A stretch of 64,000 nt of DNA from the NCBI RefSeq assembly GCF_020085105.1, contig NC_058057.1, positions 26,888,042 through 26,952,041 of the forward strand. Direction: 5' to 3'. Below, piece by piece: positions 49,340 to 59,696 of this stretch. The notes beneath the pieces were generated by a model. That model worked only from the letters and a program-made list of their open reading frames with translations, was not told the DNA's origin and did not search any database. A program made the position numbers and the translations under genes. This DNA is from Siniperca chuatsi. Its lineage: Eukaryota > Chordata > Actinopteri > Centrarchiformes > Sinipercidae. Every line of letters starts with the position of its first letter. Within the stretch, counting starts at the first letter, position 1.

Positions 49340-49528
49340 ACGTGAAGTACGTCAGAGCTGTACCTCTGTGACGCGCGGCAGCGAGAGCCAATAGCGGTCG
49401 GTTCGTGCCGCACCGGAAGCGGAAGCGCACCGTTATTGTTGTTGTTGTTATTTTTTTTCTTTTTTTTGGAAGCGCATCGTTGTCCTGTCGCTCCGCTGCA
49501 CCGGGCAGGGTCAGGACTTTCAAACAAA
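49340..49528 (+). promoter_or_regulatory. Candidate CCAAT/ETS promoter of the MADF-BESS gene
   Basis: A CpG-rich island of about 150 bp contains CCAAT at 49388-49392 and tandem ETS-like sites (ACCGGAAGC at 49412-49420 followed by GGAAGCG). A T-rich run then leads to the ATG at 49529. No TATA box is seen. This is the layout of a housekeeping-type promoter; the start site is inferred, not seen. Confidence 0.45.
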
Positions 49529-52500
49529 ATGGAGTATAAGCTGATCATGGCCGTGTCCGGCTTCCCGGGGCTCTACGACACCAGTTCGCTGACCTACCGG
49601 GACCTGAACATGCGGAGCGACGCGTGGCGGCAGGTCGCAGAGATAGTCGGTGTCCCCGGTGAGTCTCCGGCTTCACCGGACACACCGTGTATTTATCGCG
49701 GCCGACTACTCGGCAGTTTTACAACCTTTTCCCCCCCAAAAATTTCCACAAATGCCTTCTGGGAAGGATCAAAACACGCAGCTCCGAGCCTCGGGTCGAG
49801 TCCGGCTCAGCTCCGAGCCCCGGGTCGAGTCCGGCTCCGGGTGCTTTGGAAGAAAGACTGAAACAGATGTAGTTTGGAGCAGACAGCAGGGCTGGAGGTG
49901 CTTTAGTTAGTTAGTGGCAATGCCAGACTCAAACAAGGCTGAAAAAAATGACCCCATGTTAGTGTTTTACTGTTTTAATATTGGATTTGTAATATTACAA
50001 TAGACAGAATACAGGTGCGTCAGTGAGAGGGACCCAGGTGGGACGGTGAGGTCACAGGGAGCAGAGGTGAAGAAGGTGCAGGACTTTAAGTACTTAGTCA
50101 ACGGTTCAGAGCGATGGAGACTGTGGAAAAGAGGTGAAGAGGCGAGTGCAAGCAGGTTGGAGCGGGTGGAGGAAAGTGTCAGGTGTGTTGTGTGATAAAA
50201 GTCTCAGCAAGAATGAAAGGACAGGTGTTGGAGACGGCGGTGAGACCAGCGATGTTGGACAGCTTAGAGACAGCGGCGCTGAAGGAAAGACAAGAGGCAG
50301 AGCTGGAGGCAGCAGAGCTGAAGATGCTGAGGTTCTCTTTGGGAGGGACGAGGACGGACAGGATCAGGACCGAGGACATCAGAGGGACAGCTCATGTTAG
50401 ATGTTTCGGAGATAAAGTCAGAGAGGACAGATCGAGGTGGTTTGGACGTGTTCAGAGGAGAGACTGTGAATATATTGGTAGAAGGATGCTGAGGCTGGAG
50501 CTGCCAGGCAGGAGGTCTAGAGGAAGACCAGAGAGGAGGTTTATGGATGTAGTGAGAGAGGACATGAAGTTAACTGGTGTGAGTGAAGAGGACGCAGAGG
50601 ACGGGGTTAGATGGAGGCACGTGATTCGCTGTGGCGACCCCTGAAAGGGAACAGCCGAAAGGAAAAGAAGACCGATGCATTCACGTGTAATTATCAGAAT
50701 CAGAAATACTTTATTGATCCCAGAGGGGGAAACTCTTACGTCAGTGCACACAGGAAGAGAAGCACTGAGCAATAAATATAATACACTATAATACAGGCGA
50801 GATGAAGTAAGTACCAAGTTTGTATAAAGTATAAAATTAAAACAAGTGTAAAGTAAAGTTGGCGTGTTTACTGTTGCAGCGGGTCGAGGTGGAGCTGGTT
50901 TTATATGCTGTTGGGTATTTTAATGTATGCATTTTGTTCCATGTTTGGTTTGTAAACTAGCAGCCTGCAAAGTAACTAAAGTTATCAGATAAATGCAGTA
51001 AAAAGTTCCCTCTGAATTGCAGTGGAGTCAAATGTACAGCAGCATAAAATGGAAGTACAAGTACCTCAGATTTGTACTGAAGTACAGTACTTGAGTAAAT
51101 GTACTTAGTCACATTCAGCCTCTGGGAAGTAGCGCCTTTGTGGCTACTGTCAGCGGCACATTAAAGGTACCGTGTGGAGCATCTGACCCCTACACGGGTA
51201 GAAATCTCGCCTTAAACAAAGAGGCAAAGAGGCAAAAGAAGATGTACGACATTTAATAATTTAATCATAAAATCATCACTTTATCCTCTAATTCTGTTGA
51301 CTCCGCACACAAAACAAACAAACAAAAAAAACAGAGGAACTTTTCAACAGTTGCACTGTAACATTCACGGCCCTTTTAAGAAAACAAAAGAAATCCAAAC
51401 GGTGTTTTACGGCAATACAGAGAGAAATCGTTGTTGTCAATAATAAATCTGTTTTGTTTGTTTTGTGTGTGGAGTCAACAGAATTAGAGGATAAAGTGAT
51501 GCTTGAGTTATTTCGAGGGCACTGCAAATGTACACTGTTATACAAGCTGTACACTCACTGCTTTACATTGTAGCAAAGTGCCATTTCTTCAGGGTCGTCA
51601 CATGAAGAGACATAATAAGATATTTACAAAGATGTGAGGGGTGAACTCACTTCTGTGAGAGACCGTATCTCCAGTACGGTTGCATAAGATCTCAAAAGAT
51701 CATTCTCCAAATTGCCCCAGATGCAGAAGTGAAGAAGGAACATTTATGAAATCTTTTTTTGAACATGTCACCCGGCGCAACAGTGCGGTTTTTATTAGTT
51801 TCTGGACGACAGTGGAGCTCTGTGATCCATCAGGCTGCGATTCACACACAACACCTGTTCGCAGAGACGCTCACTGTTGGTTTGACGCTGCACGTCGGAT
51901 TTGTCGGGGGACAAAGTGAAATGTTGAATCTGTGGAGATGACAGCATGTGTTTTCTTCCTGTGCTCATTAGAGTCTGAATGCAGAAGGAAGTGGAAGATG
52001 CTGAGGGACCAGCACCGGAGGGAGAGGCAACGGGAGAAAGAGCGGCGTGAGAGTGGCGTGGGGCTCTTGAACTACAGGCCGTGGAGATATTCGGCGATTT
52101 TGTCATTTTTAAACCCGTTCATTGATGCCAGAGCTGCAGGCACCAACGGCTGGGCTCTGGACCCGCAGCCCCCTCAGTTCCAGGTGTCTGAAATGGTGGG
52201 CTGCAGTACGACCAGCGAAACACGGAGCGACGACGACGAGCATTACGGTTTGTAGTAACTTTATTGGCTTGAGGCTACGGGGACAGTGTGATCCTTGGGA
52301 ATGCTTCTCAAATTCAGATGTGCTTTATTGGCATTATTAAGTACAGTGTCGCCAAAGCAGGTTGTATAAAAGTATAAAATTTGAAAAAACAAGCAAACAA
52401 ATGGTATGCATATTACTACATATTGTATTATAATGAAAACGAAACAAAAACAACTGGTTCAGATTATTTAGTGCGACCCGCAGTCATAGAGCCCAAACGT

Positions 52501-54002
52501 TTACAAGTCATTTGTAATGTGTGACTATTTTACAGCTGTATGAAACAGAGAAAAGCAGCAAATGTTCACATTTAAAGCTCCACTAATCAATATTTTTTAA
52601 TATTAATAATGAATCAAATTAGAAATGAGTCGATCCGTTTGTTAGTTTTCTGTTGGTGGACTAAATGATCAAAGATTTCACTGCTTCCAGCTTCTCACCT
52701 GTGAATATTTGCGGCATTTCTCTGTTTTTATATATTTGTAAACTGAATATCTTTGGGTTTTAGACTCTTGGACAAAACTAGACATTTCATGACATTTTAC
52801 AGCACGTTAACAAAGTCCAGTCTGGTTCAGGCTCAGTGTTTCCAGCTGGGCGGGACCCCTCCCCTCGGGACCCCTCCCCTCGTGTATTTTGATGCTTTGC
52901 GTTGAATCTCTGATGTCACGGTTTGCTGTTTTGGAAAATGGCCGCAGCCCTCTTCTATTATTAACACATCTTTGATTCTAAAACCTAAACGCTGTCTCGG
53001 CGTGGGCTACGTGGAAACGCTAACAGTATAGGTAATGCTAGGCGTCACCATGTTTTGTGTTGCTTCTTCTTGTGTTATTTTCACAAAGAAAGAATTAGGG
53101 GAAAGTGATGCGCTGCTTTTTTTCTGCTTGCTGTACCTGAACATTGACTACCATCAGTGCAGTGGCAGACTGTAATTATGAAAGATTATAAATAAACTAC
53201 TATAAGGTGATTTTCCGACATACATTTTGTCATCTTGTTTCAGGCTTTTGGTCTTTTGTGCAATTTCTATATGCCCACTGTATCTGTCTTTGTAGGCATC
53301 GCGGTAGCAGATGCTACGACAACAACAACATCATCCTCATCCTCAGAGTCTGTTCAGAGGAAGAGACCGTCTCCTGCCAGCAGAGACTCCGTCAGACTTA
53401 AAGAAGCAAAGATCGAGGTGACCTCAGAAACTGCTGCCACAGACGACAGTGTTCAGATACAACAAGTCCAACATGTTAACATGAGAGAACTGTTTGAGAT
53501 GATGATGCAGTCACTTACCTCTCTAGCCACATCCTTAGCTTCTTCACACTCTTCCTCACAGCTCTCAGATCAGCTGATGCCTCCTGCGCAGTCTTCACCT
53601 GCAGTCCTGCAGCCTGATCTGCAGCACCTTCAGACGCACCGCGGCCCGCCGCCGGCCTGCGCATCCAGGCTGAACCACCTGAAAACAGAGGAGCAGGAGC
53701 CCGTCGTGGCGGTGCTGCTGGACCAAACCGACGGTGAGGAGGAGGGTCGCGCTGCGTCTCCCAGGCCGACCCGAGCCAAGAGGAAGAGCAGCGACAGCCT
53801 GCTGGAGGAGTACCTGAGGAGGATGGAGGCCAGGGAGGCTCAGAGAGACCGGGACAGGGATCAGAGAGACGATGTCACGCTGTTTTTACTCAGCTTGGCT
53901 CCGGCCATGAGAAGACTTCCTGCAGAAAAACAGTCATGGGTCAGAACCAAGATACAGCAGTTTCTACACGAGGCGGAGTTCGGTCCTACCAGTTTTCAGT
54001 GA
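49529..54002 (+). CDS. MADF-BESS domain protein, complete, three coding exons
   Basis: Exons 49529-49658, 51972-52247 and 53296-54002 join in phase to 370 codons. The MADF domain (about residues 5-94) shows LYDTSSLTYRDLNMRSDAWR, VAEIVGVPESECRRKWKMLR, RPWRYSAILSFLNPF, with the spaced tryptophans and the KWK.LRD signature of this Myb/SANT-like DNA-binding fold. A Ser/Thr/Gln-rich linker follows (poly-Thr and poly-Ser near 141-152), then a basic patch RAKRKS and a glutamate/arginine-rich coiled segment EEYLRRMEAREAQRDRDRDQ. A C-terminal BESS motif (about 327-363, DDVTLFLLSLAPAMRRLP...W...KIQQFLHEAEFG) mediates protein-protein contact in Drosophila family members such as Adf1 and Dip3. It is likely a nuclear DNA-binding regulator; target and partner are unknown. 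I know no mammalian orthologue. Intron 1 is full of transposon debris. Confidence 0.9.
49990..50660 (+). pseudogene. Non-LTR retrotransposon RT C-terminal fragment in intron 1
   Basis: With two or more frameshifts the plus strand encodes EVKKVQDFKYL and an RVQAGWSGWRKVSGVLCDK-like stretch, then a continuous frame at 50183-50644. That frame carries RSRWFGRVQRRDCEYIGRRM, LPGRRSRGRPERRFMDVVRE and a terminal HVIRCGDP. This RW.GH.QR..E...RR....PG.R.RGRP pattern is the post-RT C-terminal region of RTE/L1-like LINEs. The copy is broken and has no 5' part. Confidence 0.65.
50672..51125. mobile_element. MITE family M1, copy 7 (partial), interrupted by a LINE tail
   Basis: ATGCATTCACGTGTAATTAT at 50676-50695 and TTGCAGCGGGTCGAGG at 50873 together rebuild a stretch found uninterrupted at about 49163-49195. 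The rest (TTACTTTGCAGG-type, AGTACTTGAGTAAATGTACT) continues to about 51115. The insertion between the halves is the LINE 3' end at 50694-50872. Confidence 0.6.
50694..50872 (-). mobile_element. LINE 3' end fragment inserted in MITE copy 7
   Basis: A minus-strand copy of the family at 4381-5213, from CAGAATCAGAAATACTTTAT through TGATCCCAGAGGGGGAAACT to TAAAGTTGGCGTGTTTACTG. It is only about 180 bp long. Confidence 0.65.
51282..51500. repeat. Imperfect palindrome (about 50-bp arms) from segment C
   Basis: ATCACTTTATCCTCTAATTC plus GTTGACTCCGCACACAAAAC (about 51277-51320) is inverted at about 51455-51501 (GTGTGTGGAGTCAACAGAAT, TAGAGGATAAAGTGAT). The left arm belongs to a segment (51215-51370) shared with 47265-47400. 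The right arm joins directly to the Tc1-like piece at 51505. Confidence 0.65.
51505..51668 (+). mobile_element. Tc1/mariner-like terminal fragment, second copy
   Basis: Matches 47050-47205 nearly throughout: TTGAGTTATTTCGAGG, ACACTGTTATACAAGCTGTA, CATTTCTTCAGGGTCGTCAC, GGGGTGAACTCACTTCTGTG and GAGAGACCGTAT. Confidence 0.55.
51763..51900. repeat. Dispersed repeat family R1, copy 3 (partial)
   Basis: Shares GAACATGTCACCC, TTAGTTTCTGGACGACAGTG, GATCCATCAGGCTG and GATTCACAC with the copies at 8393 and 14205, in the same orientation. It lies 72 bp before MADF-BESS exon 2. Confidence 0.55.
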
Positions 54003-54157
54003 TTTCAAACCGTTTTCTACTTTTATAAATTCCTCATGGATCACATGCTAGTGGACTTCAATGATAATTTAATTAAAAAGAGGATTTCACCCCCCCCTCC
54101 CCATTTTTAGAATACTGTTGCTGAACTTCTCCTTTCCCATGTTTTTGTGCTGTTTTT

Positions 54158-54163
54158 AATAAA
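54158..54163 (+). terminator. Poly(A) signal of the MADF-BESS gene
   Basis: AATAAA 156 bp after the stop at 54002, followed by a T-rich stretch. Confidence 0.6.
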
Positions 54164-54906
54164 ATCCTCTTGTAACAGTTATTTTTGTTTTCATGTATGA
54201 ATTATTACTCAAAGCGAGCACCATAAACACGGCTTTATTCTTTCTTTATGTGAAAAAGAACACTCGAGGCATTCAGCACATGATTGTTGTGAAGATTAAA
54301 CAGTGAAATATATGTGTGTGTATATGTATGTGTGTGTGTAATACACTATCAGATTTTTCTCGGGGGAACTCGTGTTGTTACAGCAGCAGAGATATTTAAC
54401 TGCTGCCTACATGTTACAACATTTCTCTCTGTTAAGAACAAATCAAAAGTGTGTCGGATCACCAGCCGTGACAGTAATATAACCGGCAGCAGCCAGCCGC
54501 AGATATCAGATCTGTTCTTCACAGCCACTGATTCCAACTCCTGCCGTCACAATGCCAATATAAACTCTGGTCGGGACGACATAAAAAAAACAAACTACCT
54601 GCCATCAACACTAAAAAAGCATAACTTTGCGTAGTAACGTGCACATATTTTGCACTTCTTTGAACTTCTTTGCCACTTAAAAAGATCCAATGTGGCCTGG
54701 GCCTCCAGGCTCACTGCGTGAGTTGGCTTTCAGTCATTTGATTCATTGTAAATTCGTCTGGAAAACTGCACCACTGAAGCGCAGAATCAGCTGGGTCCTG
54801 CATTTTACGTAATCCTGCGGCCCCGTGTTTACATCGTGCCGACCTGGTGCATCTTTCTAAATAGAGTTGTGTTTAATCAGATTATTACTAACACACTGAC
54901 TCAGAA

Positions 54907-54998
54907 GGTCTCTGGTCTCTGGGTCTCTGGTCTCTGGGTCTCTGGTCTCTGGGTCTCGGGTCTCTGGTCTCTGGGTCTCTGGTCTCTGGGTCTCTGGG
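54907..54998. repeat. Minisatellite, 15-bp unit (GGTCTCTGGTCTCTG)
   Basis: About six units with a few base changes (one GGTCTCGGG variant). Confidence 0.85.
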
Positions 54999-55064
54999 CA
55001 AAATGTAAAGAAGCTGCCATCTCTCGTGCGCTGTGTGCTTGATGGGAACCTAGAAGCGACAGGG

Positions 55065-55355
55065 TGCACACACACACACACACACACACAGTACACACAC
55101 ACAGTACACACACACAGTACACACACACACACACACACACAGTACACACACAGGGCACACACATTGCACAGACACACAGGGCAGACACAGTACACACACA
55201 GTGTACACACACAGTACACACACACACACAGTGCACACACACACAGGGCACACACACAGTGCACACACACACACAGTACACACACAGTGCACACACACAC
55301 ACAAACACACACACAGGGCACACAGTACACACACAGGGCACACACACACACAGGG
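55065..55355. repeat. Degenerate CA-rich array with GTACACACA/GGGCACACA variants
   Basis: CACACACA blocks are punctuated by AGTACACAC, AGGGCACAC and AGTGCACAC at irregular spacing. All long open frames over it are repeat translations (CVCV/THTH) and not genes. Confidence 0.85.
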
Positions 55356-55494
55356 CAGGAGGTGTGTGGTTTGTTTTGCTTGTTGCTGGTTTGTTTTAAT
55401 ATCTGAAATTCTTTTGTCTTAGTTAACAAGACACATTATCAAGTCCGATCTCTCTCTGAGTCTGGATTTCTGAAACAGGTATTTATTTAGTTTT

Positions 55495-55850
55495 TGTTGT
55501 TTATTGGTTTATTTAACAGGGACAGTGCACATTAATAAACAGAGGCTCTAAATGCACCAGAATTTGCCAAAAGGCTGGACAGATGTTACACAGATGTGAT
55601 AAAGAATATAAGATCTAAGTCACTGAGGTCATTTAGAAGCAGCAATAAAAAGAGAACATTGTCAGGTACTAATTGAATAATGAAACACAAAATACAAGAC
55701 ATGCGAAGCAATGACATGGAGCATATTATTATAATTATTCTAATATAAATGTTAACAGAAATATGCACTGAGTAAGGCAACATTGTGCTGCATTATTAGG
55801 CAATTGCTGAAGCATGCAAATCAGAAGCATACAGCTCAGGGCTTTGACCT
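55495..55850. repeat. Teleost dispersed repeat (probable LINE 3' end)
   Basis: Starts GTTTATTGGTTTATTTAACA, GGGACAGTGCACATTAATAA, TAAATGCACCAGAATTTGCC, a series I associate with a common fish interspersed repeat. No coding part is left. Confidence 0.4.
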
Positions 55851-56099
55851 CCATCACCTCTGCTCATCAATTAAACTCGACACGTGCTTTTCAGGACATT
55901 ACCTCATGTTGTGACAGACAGTGTACGGATTTAGGATTCAGTTGCTAAGATATTTATTTATCTTCTTCCCCAAACATGCGGCATATTTACTAAATAATCA
56001 TATAATGTCAGATCAGACTGGTCAGTACTGGTGCTGTTCGTTATTTCGGAAGAAACACGTGGAGAAACATCGCCACCTACCGACCTCTCGCGATACTTA

Positions 56100-56381
56100 C
56101 ACCTAGAACGGCTTTCATCCGGGTCGTTGGGTCAGCTGATCAAAACACGGAAGCAGTTACAGTTGTAAAGTTGTCAGCGGGCTCGAGTAAACAGAGTGAG
56201 GAGGAGGAAGAGAAGAAGAAGAAGAAGAAGAAGAAGGAGGAGGAGGAGGAGGAGGAGGAGGAGGAGGAGGAGGAGGAGGAGGAGGAGGAGGACCGTCGAA
56301 ACGTCTTTTATGGGTTTATGAACCGGTTTCCAGTTGTTTTAACGTTTCGACGTGAAGTCTGAAACTGACTGACTTTCATCT
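56100..56381 (+). other. Candidate non-coding first exon of pex7
   Basis: The stretch ends in ATCT|GTGAGT, a consensus donor at 56382, 1 kb before the pex7 acceptor at 57398-57399. In the frame entering exon 2 there is a TGA 9 bases before the donor, so no upstream start can extend the protein. The exon contains a 90-bp AAG/AGG tract (56203-56291). CpG dinucleotides are enriched at 56040-56150. This exon is an inference from splice signals and position. Confidence 0.4.
56203..56291. repeat. (AAG)n/(AGG)n purine tract in the pex7 leader
   Basis: AAG units pass into about 20 AGG units, an uninterrupted purine strand of almost 90 bases. Confidence 0.85.
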
Positions 56382-57432
56382 GTGAGTACTGCGACAAGCC
56401 TTTAACGTTAACGGTTGTCAGTTTTTAATCTGACACAGTGGCCATTTGGTCATTTTTTAAGTTATTCATTTACATTCAGAATACTTCGGTTACCGTAGGA
56501 GATGTAAAACATCACAAAGAGCCATACGTTCGTCGTTAATCTCGTATATAAACCGCCCATGTGTGAATGTCGAGCATGAACTTAACTAACAGTTAACCCA
56601 ATATTATTTAGCACACTGTAAATCACAGGAAGAGAAATATTCCACTTTACTAATTCTGGTTATTGTCACTTTGTGCTCATGCCTTTTTATAATACCGCAT
56701 AATAAGTGTTCTTTTCCACATTTTGTGCATATTAATTATCATACAAGGTGATATTGAGTTGAGTTTTGATTACAAAAAGCCACAGAGCAACTATAAAACT
56801 AGAATACTTTCCCATTAATTATAATATAAAGTAGGTGTATAATATATATATATATACTTAAGTTCTGTATTTAGAGGTTCCTTGGTCAGAAGCTTTTGAA
56901 TGCAACAAATGAAACTTTAAATTAATAAAGGTCTTTTTTTGCCCCCGAATATGTTGGATTTGATGTCATCTAACATTCAATTTCACACTTATTATTATTA
57001 TTATTATTGTACTTTTCATGGCGTAATTACTTGACGTGTTTATCAGAAAAAGGTTTGTTGCGGCAGCTTTTGTTTCATTCCTTTGGGGATAACCTACAGA
57101 TTTTACAGATGCTCTACAGCTTGTATTTCCTCATTTCTAATAAAGACTTTTATTTATTTTATTCAATGTTTTCTAATTGAAACAGGACACAAATTAGTTA
57201 ACATAAGTTGTTTTCAGCCATTATTTAGAATTGGTAGTAGTATTCCAGTCAGCCCAGTATGACATTTTAATCTAGTAATTGTCTAGTTTTGTTCTCAGCC
57301 CACGTGGAACAGCTATATAACTATAAGTGGCTAGTGATTTATCTATATATACAGTCACAACACCCTCATTTCTAACACAGTCTTTGGTTTTTCCGGCAGG
57401 TGGCCCAGTCGGGCTGCAGCTCGCTGCTGACG

Positions 57433-59099
57433 ATGGTGAAGGTGTTTCGCTGTCCGGCCCGTCACGGCTACGCTGTGGAAGTGTCTCCGTTCATCCCCAA
57501 CAGAGTGGCCTGTGCTGCCTCCCAGTACTATGGCATAGCTGGTTAGTATAGTACAGTTATATAGTGATTCGTACACTGAAGGACAAACACACAGACGCAT
57601 AAAGATGGTGACAAATTAAAGGGAAAAATCCGAATACGTGAGTGTAGAAACATTCAGATGCTCCCATACAGGACGGCGAGGGCTCCCTGAATGGTTTGAT
57701 GAGTATGAAAATGATGCTATGACCTTCACATCACCAAACCTCAACCCAGCAACACGTCTGAATCTGAATCCAGTATCCGCTCCGCTTATCAAATCCTAAT
57801 CTAATTAAATCTAATTAGCTTTAACTTTCAGTATTTGCAGGTAACTACAACTCGAAGACTCGGTTTAGATCTGTATCACCTTTTGTTGGACGAGAAGCCA
57901 GAAACCCTGCAGGTTTTCGTGGCAGCCCATTAAACGTACGTGACGCATTAGAATAACAGCCTGCTGACTTTTACGCTTGCTCAAAATACCGGTTATCCCT
58001 GTGTGTAATGTTGTAATGTGCTCTGCTGACCTATTTGTACTTTTATTATTATTTGTTATTATCATTATTATTTTTTTATCTTGTTTTTAATGTTGTACAG
58101 CACTTTGGTTCAGTTTCGGTTGTTGGAAGGTGCTATAGAAATAAAGTTTGATTGATTGATTGATTATAATTATTAAGTTGACGAGCTCAAAATGTTGATA
58201 TGATATGCATTAAAAGTCTAAGAGGGGAATTTCTCATGACATCTGATGTTGATGGAGCGAGATAATTTCTCTAGAGAAGAGTCGCCACTCACAACAACAA
58301 AAACACACACACAGCTTCAGCTCATAGTCGTAGACTTACAGAGTTTCGTTTCCCTCACAAATGATCCGACACCGGCTTGCAAAGAGCACACGAACCCGCC
58401 AACAGCCGAAAACGTCGTTATGGCCGTTATGGAATTAACGTTAATTAGTGACAGCTGATATAATCTGCCACCAGTGATGTTTGTCACTTTAACCGACGGT
58501 CGGCGGCAGCTAAAAATGAGAAGCCTAAATCTTATGTACATTGTTGTCTGCAAATTATAATAAGCAAGGAGAGATAAAAGGTTTGATAGGAGATTCATTA
58601 GGGTTGGAGCCGGATCCCTAAACCTGTGGGAGATGTTGGTGTGAGGTGTGACGCAGCGCTCTCCACCGGCGTCATCAAAACACCAAATGAGGGAACATGT
58701 TTGGAATAATGTTTTCAGCATCTTACTAAAACGCTTTATGTTGATTTTTTGTTTTTCCTTTCATTTGTCACCTGTATCTGTGAGTTATAGTTTAGAAAAA
58801 TATGATGAAATTAACCAAAAACAATGCACTTTGTGCATATTTGTAGGCGGTGGCACGCTCCTGGTCCTGGAGGAGACGGAGACAGGGGTTGCTCTAGTGA
58901 GAAGGTAAAGTTTCTTTCTTTCTGTCAGTTTATTTGTTTTAATGTCATTTATCTTTCAGGGAGAGAAGATGCTTTTGTGTTTTTGGCTTCTTACACCTGG
59001 TTTAATTATTTTATTACCACTTCATCACGTTAGTTTAGGGTTAGCAGTGTAGTGTGGAGTGATCGTCTGCAATATCCTGGATTCATTTTTAAATGTAGT

Positions 59100-59136
<37 letters not shown>

Positions 59137-59351
59137 AGCTGGGAGTGGGGTGACGGCCTGTTCGACGTGGCATGGAGTGAAGCAAACGAGCATGTCATGG
59201 TCGCCGGGGGCGGGGACGGCAGCCTGCAGCTGTGGGACACAGCCAATCACAATGCTCCGCTGAGGGTGGCCAAAGAACACACACAAGAGGTCAGACACAG
59301 AAGGATCAAACTGTTTGGTCTTCCAGAGGGATGCTGTATTTTGACTCTTGA

Positions 59352-59395
<44 letters not shown>

Positions 59396-59696
59396 AGGTG
59401 TATGCTGTAGACTGGAGTCAAACCAGAGGAGAGAACCTCATCGTCTCTGGATCGTGGGATCACACCGCTAAAGTGGTGAGTTTTGTTTGCTTTTGTACGT
59501 CTTTTCCTTTGAGATTAATTTCTCTCTTCTGACCGCGACGTGTTTATTTTTGTGTATTTTCGTCTCCCCACACACACACACACACAGTGGGACCCCACTC
59601 TCAGCCAATCGCTGACCACACTCAGGGGTCACGAAGGGGTCATCTACAGCACCATTTGGTCGCCTCACATCCCAGGATGCTTTGCTTCAGCCTCAG
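57433..59696 (+). CDS. pex7: Peroxin-7 (PTS2 receptor), first five coding exons, continues past the window
   Basis: Exons: 57400-57541 (ATG at 57433), 58847-58904, 59139-59289, 59398-59475, 59588-59696. They join in phase to 168 residues: [127 protein letters not shown]. This follows human PEX7 from its second methionine (MLRTPGRHGYAAEFSP...) through WD40 blades 1-3. PEX7 is a cytosolic WD40 protein that binds the N-terminal PTS2 signal (thiolase, PHYH, AGPS) and delivers cargo to the peroxisome with PEX5L. Exon 6 ends G|GTGAGC at 59697. The next exon (DQTLRIWD in human) is not in the remaining 4.3 kb, so intron 6 is long. Three of its acceptors abut dinucleotide repeats. Confidence 0.96.
58300..58560. 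repeat. Partial copy of the repeat found inside 62843-63689
   Basis: CTCACAAATGATC, TTAATTAGTGACAGCTGATA, GTCACTTTAAC and GTCGGCGGC occur in the order seen at 63270-63430. The ends are not resolved. It lies in pex7 intron 2. Confidence 0.4.
59102..59135. repeat. (TG)n abutting the pex7 exon 4 acceptor
   Basis: About 17 TG units end 1 base before the CAG acceptor (59136-59138). No pyrimidine tract lies between repeat and exon. Confidence 0.9.
59353..59392. repeat. (TG)n abutting the pex7 exon 5 acceptor
   Basis: About 20 TG units followed by CGCAG; the exon starts at 59398. Confidence 0.9.
59571..59587. repeat. (CA)n forming the pex7 exon 6 acceptor
   Basis: CACACA units run straight into CAG; exon 6 starts at 59588. 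The AG of the acceptor is the last CA unit followed by G. Confidence 0.85.

Noticed and set aside
55065-55355. Possible CRISPR-like array of regular spacers
   Set aside because: The spacing is irregular, the units are dinucleotide variants, and the genome is eukaryotic.
54857-55429. 190-codon Cys/Val frame and its Thr/His counterparts
   Set aside because: Pure translation of the CA-type array.
56171-56362. Open frame MSAGSSKQSEEEE... as the N-terminus of pex7
   Set aside because: It is a translation of a purine tract, ends in TGA before the donor and is not in the frame that enters exon 2. The start at 57433 matches the family.
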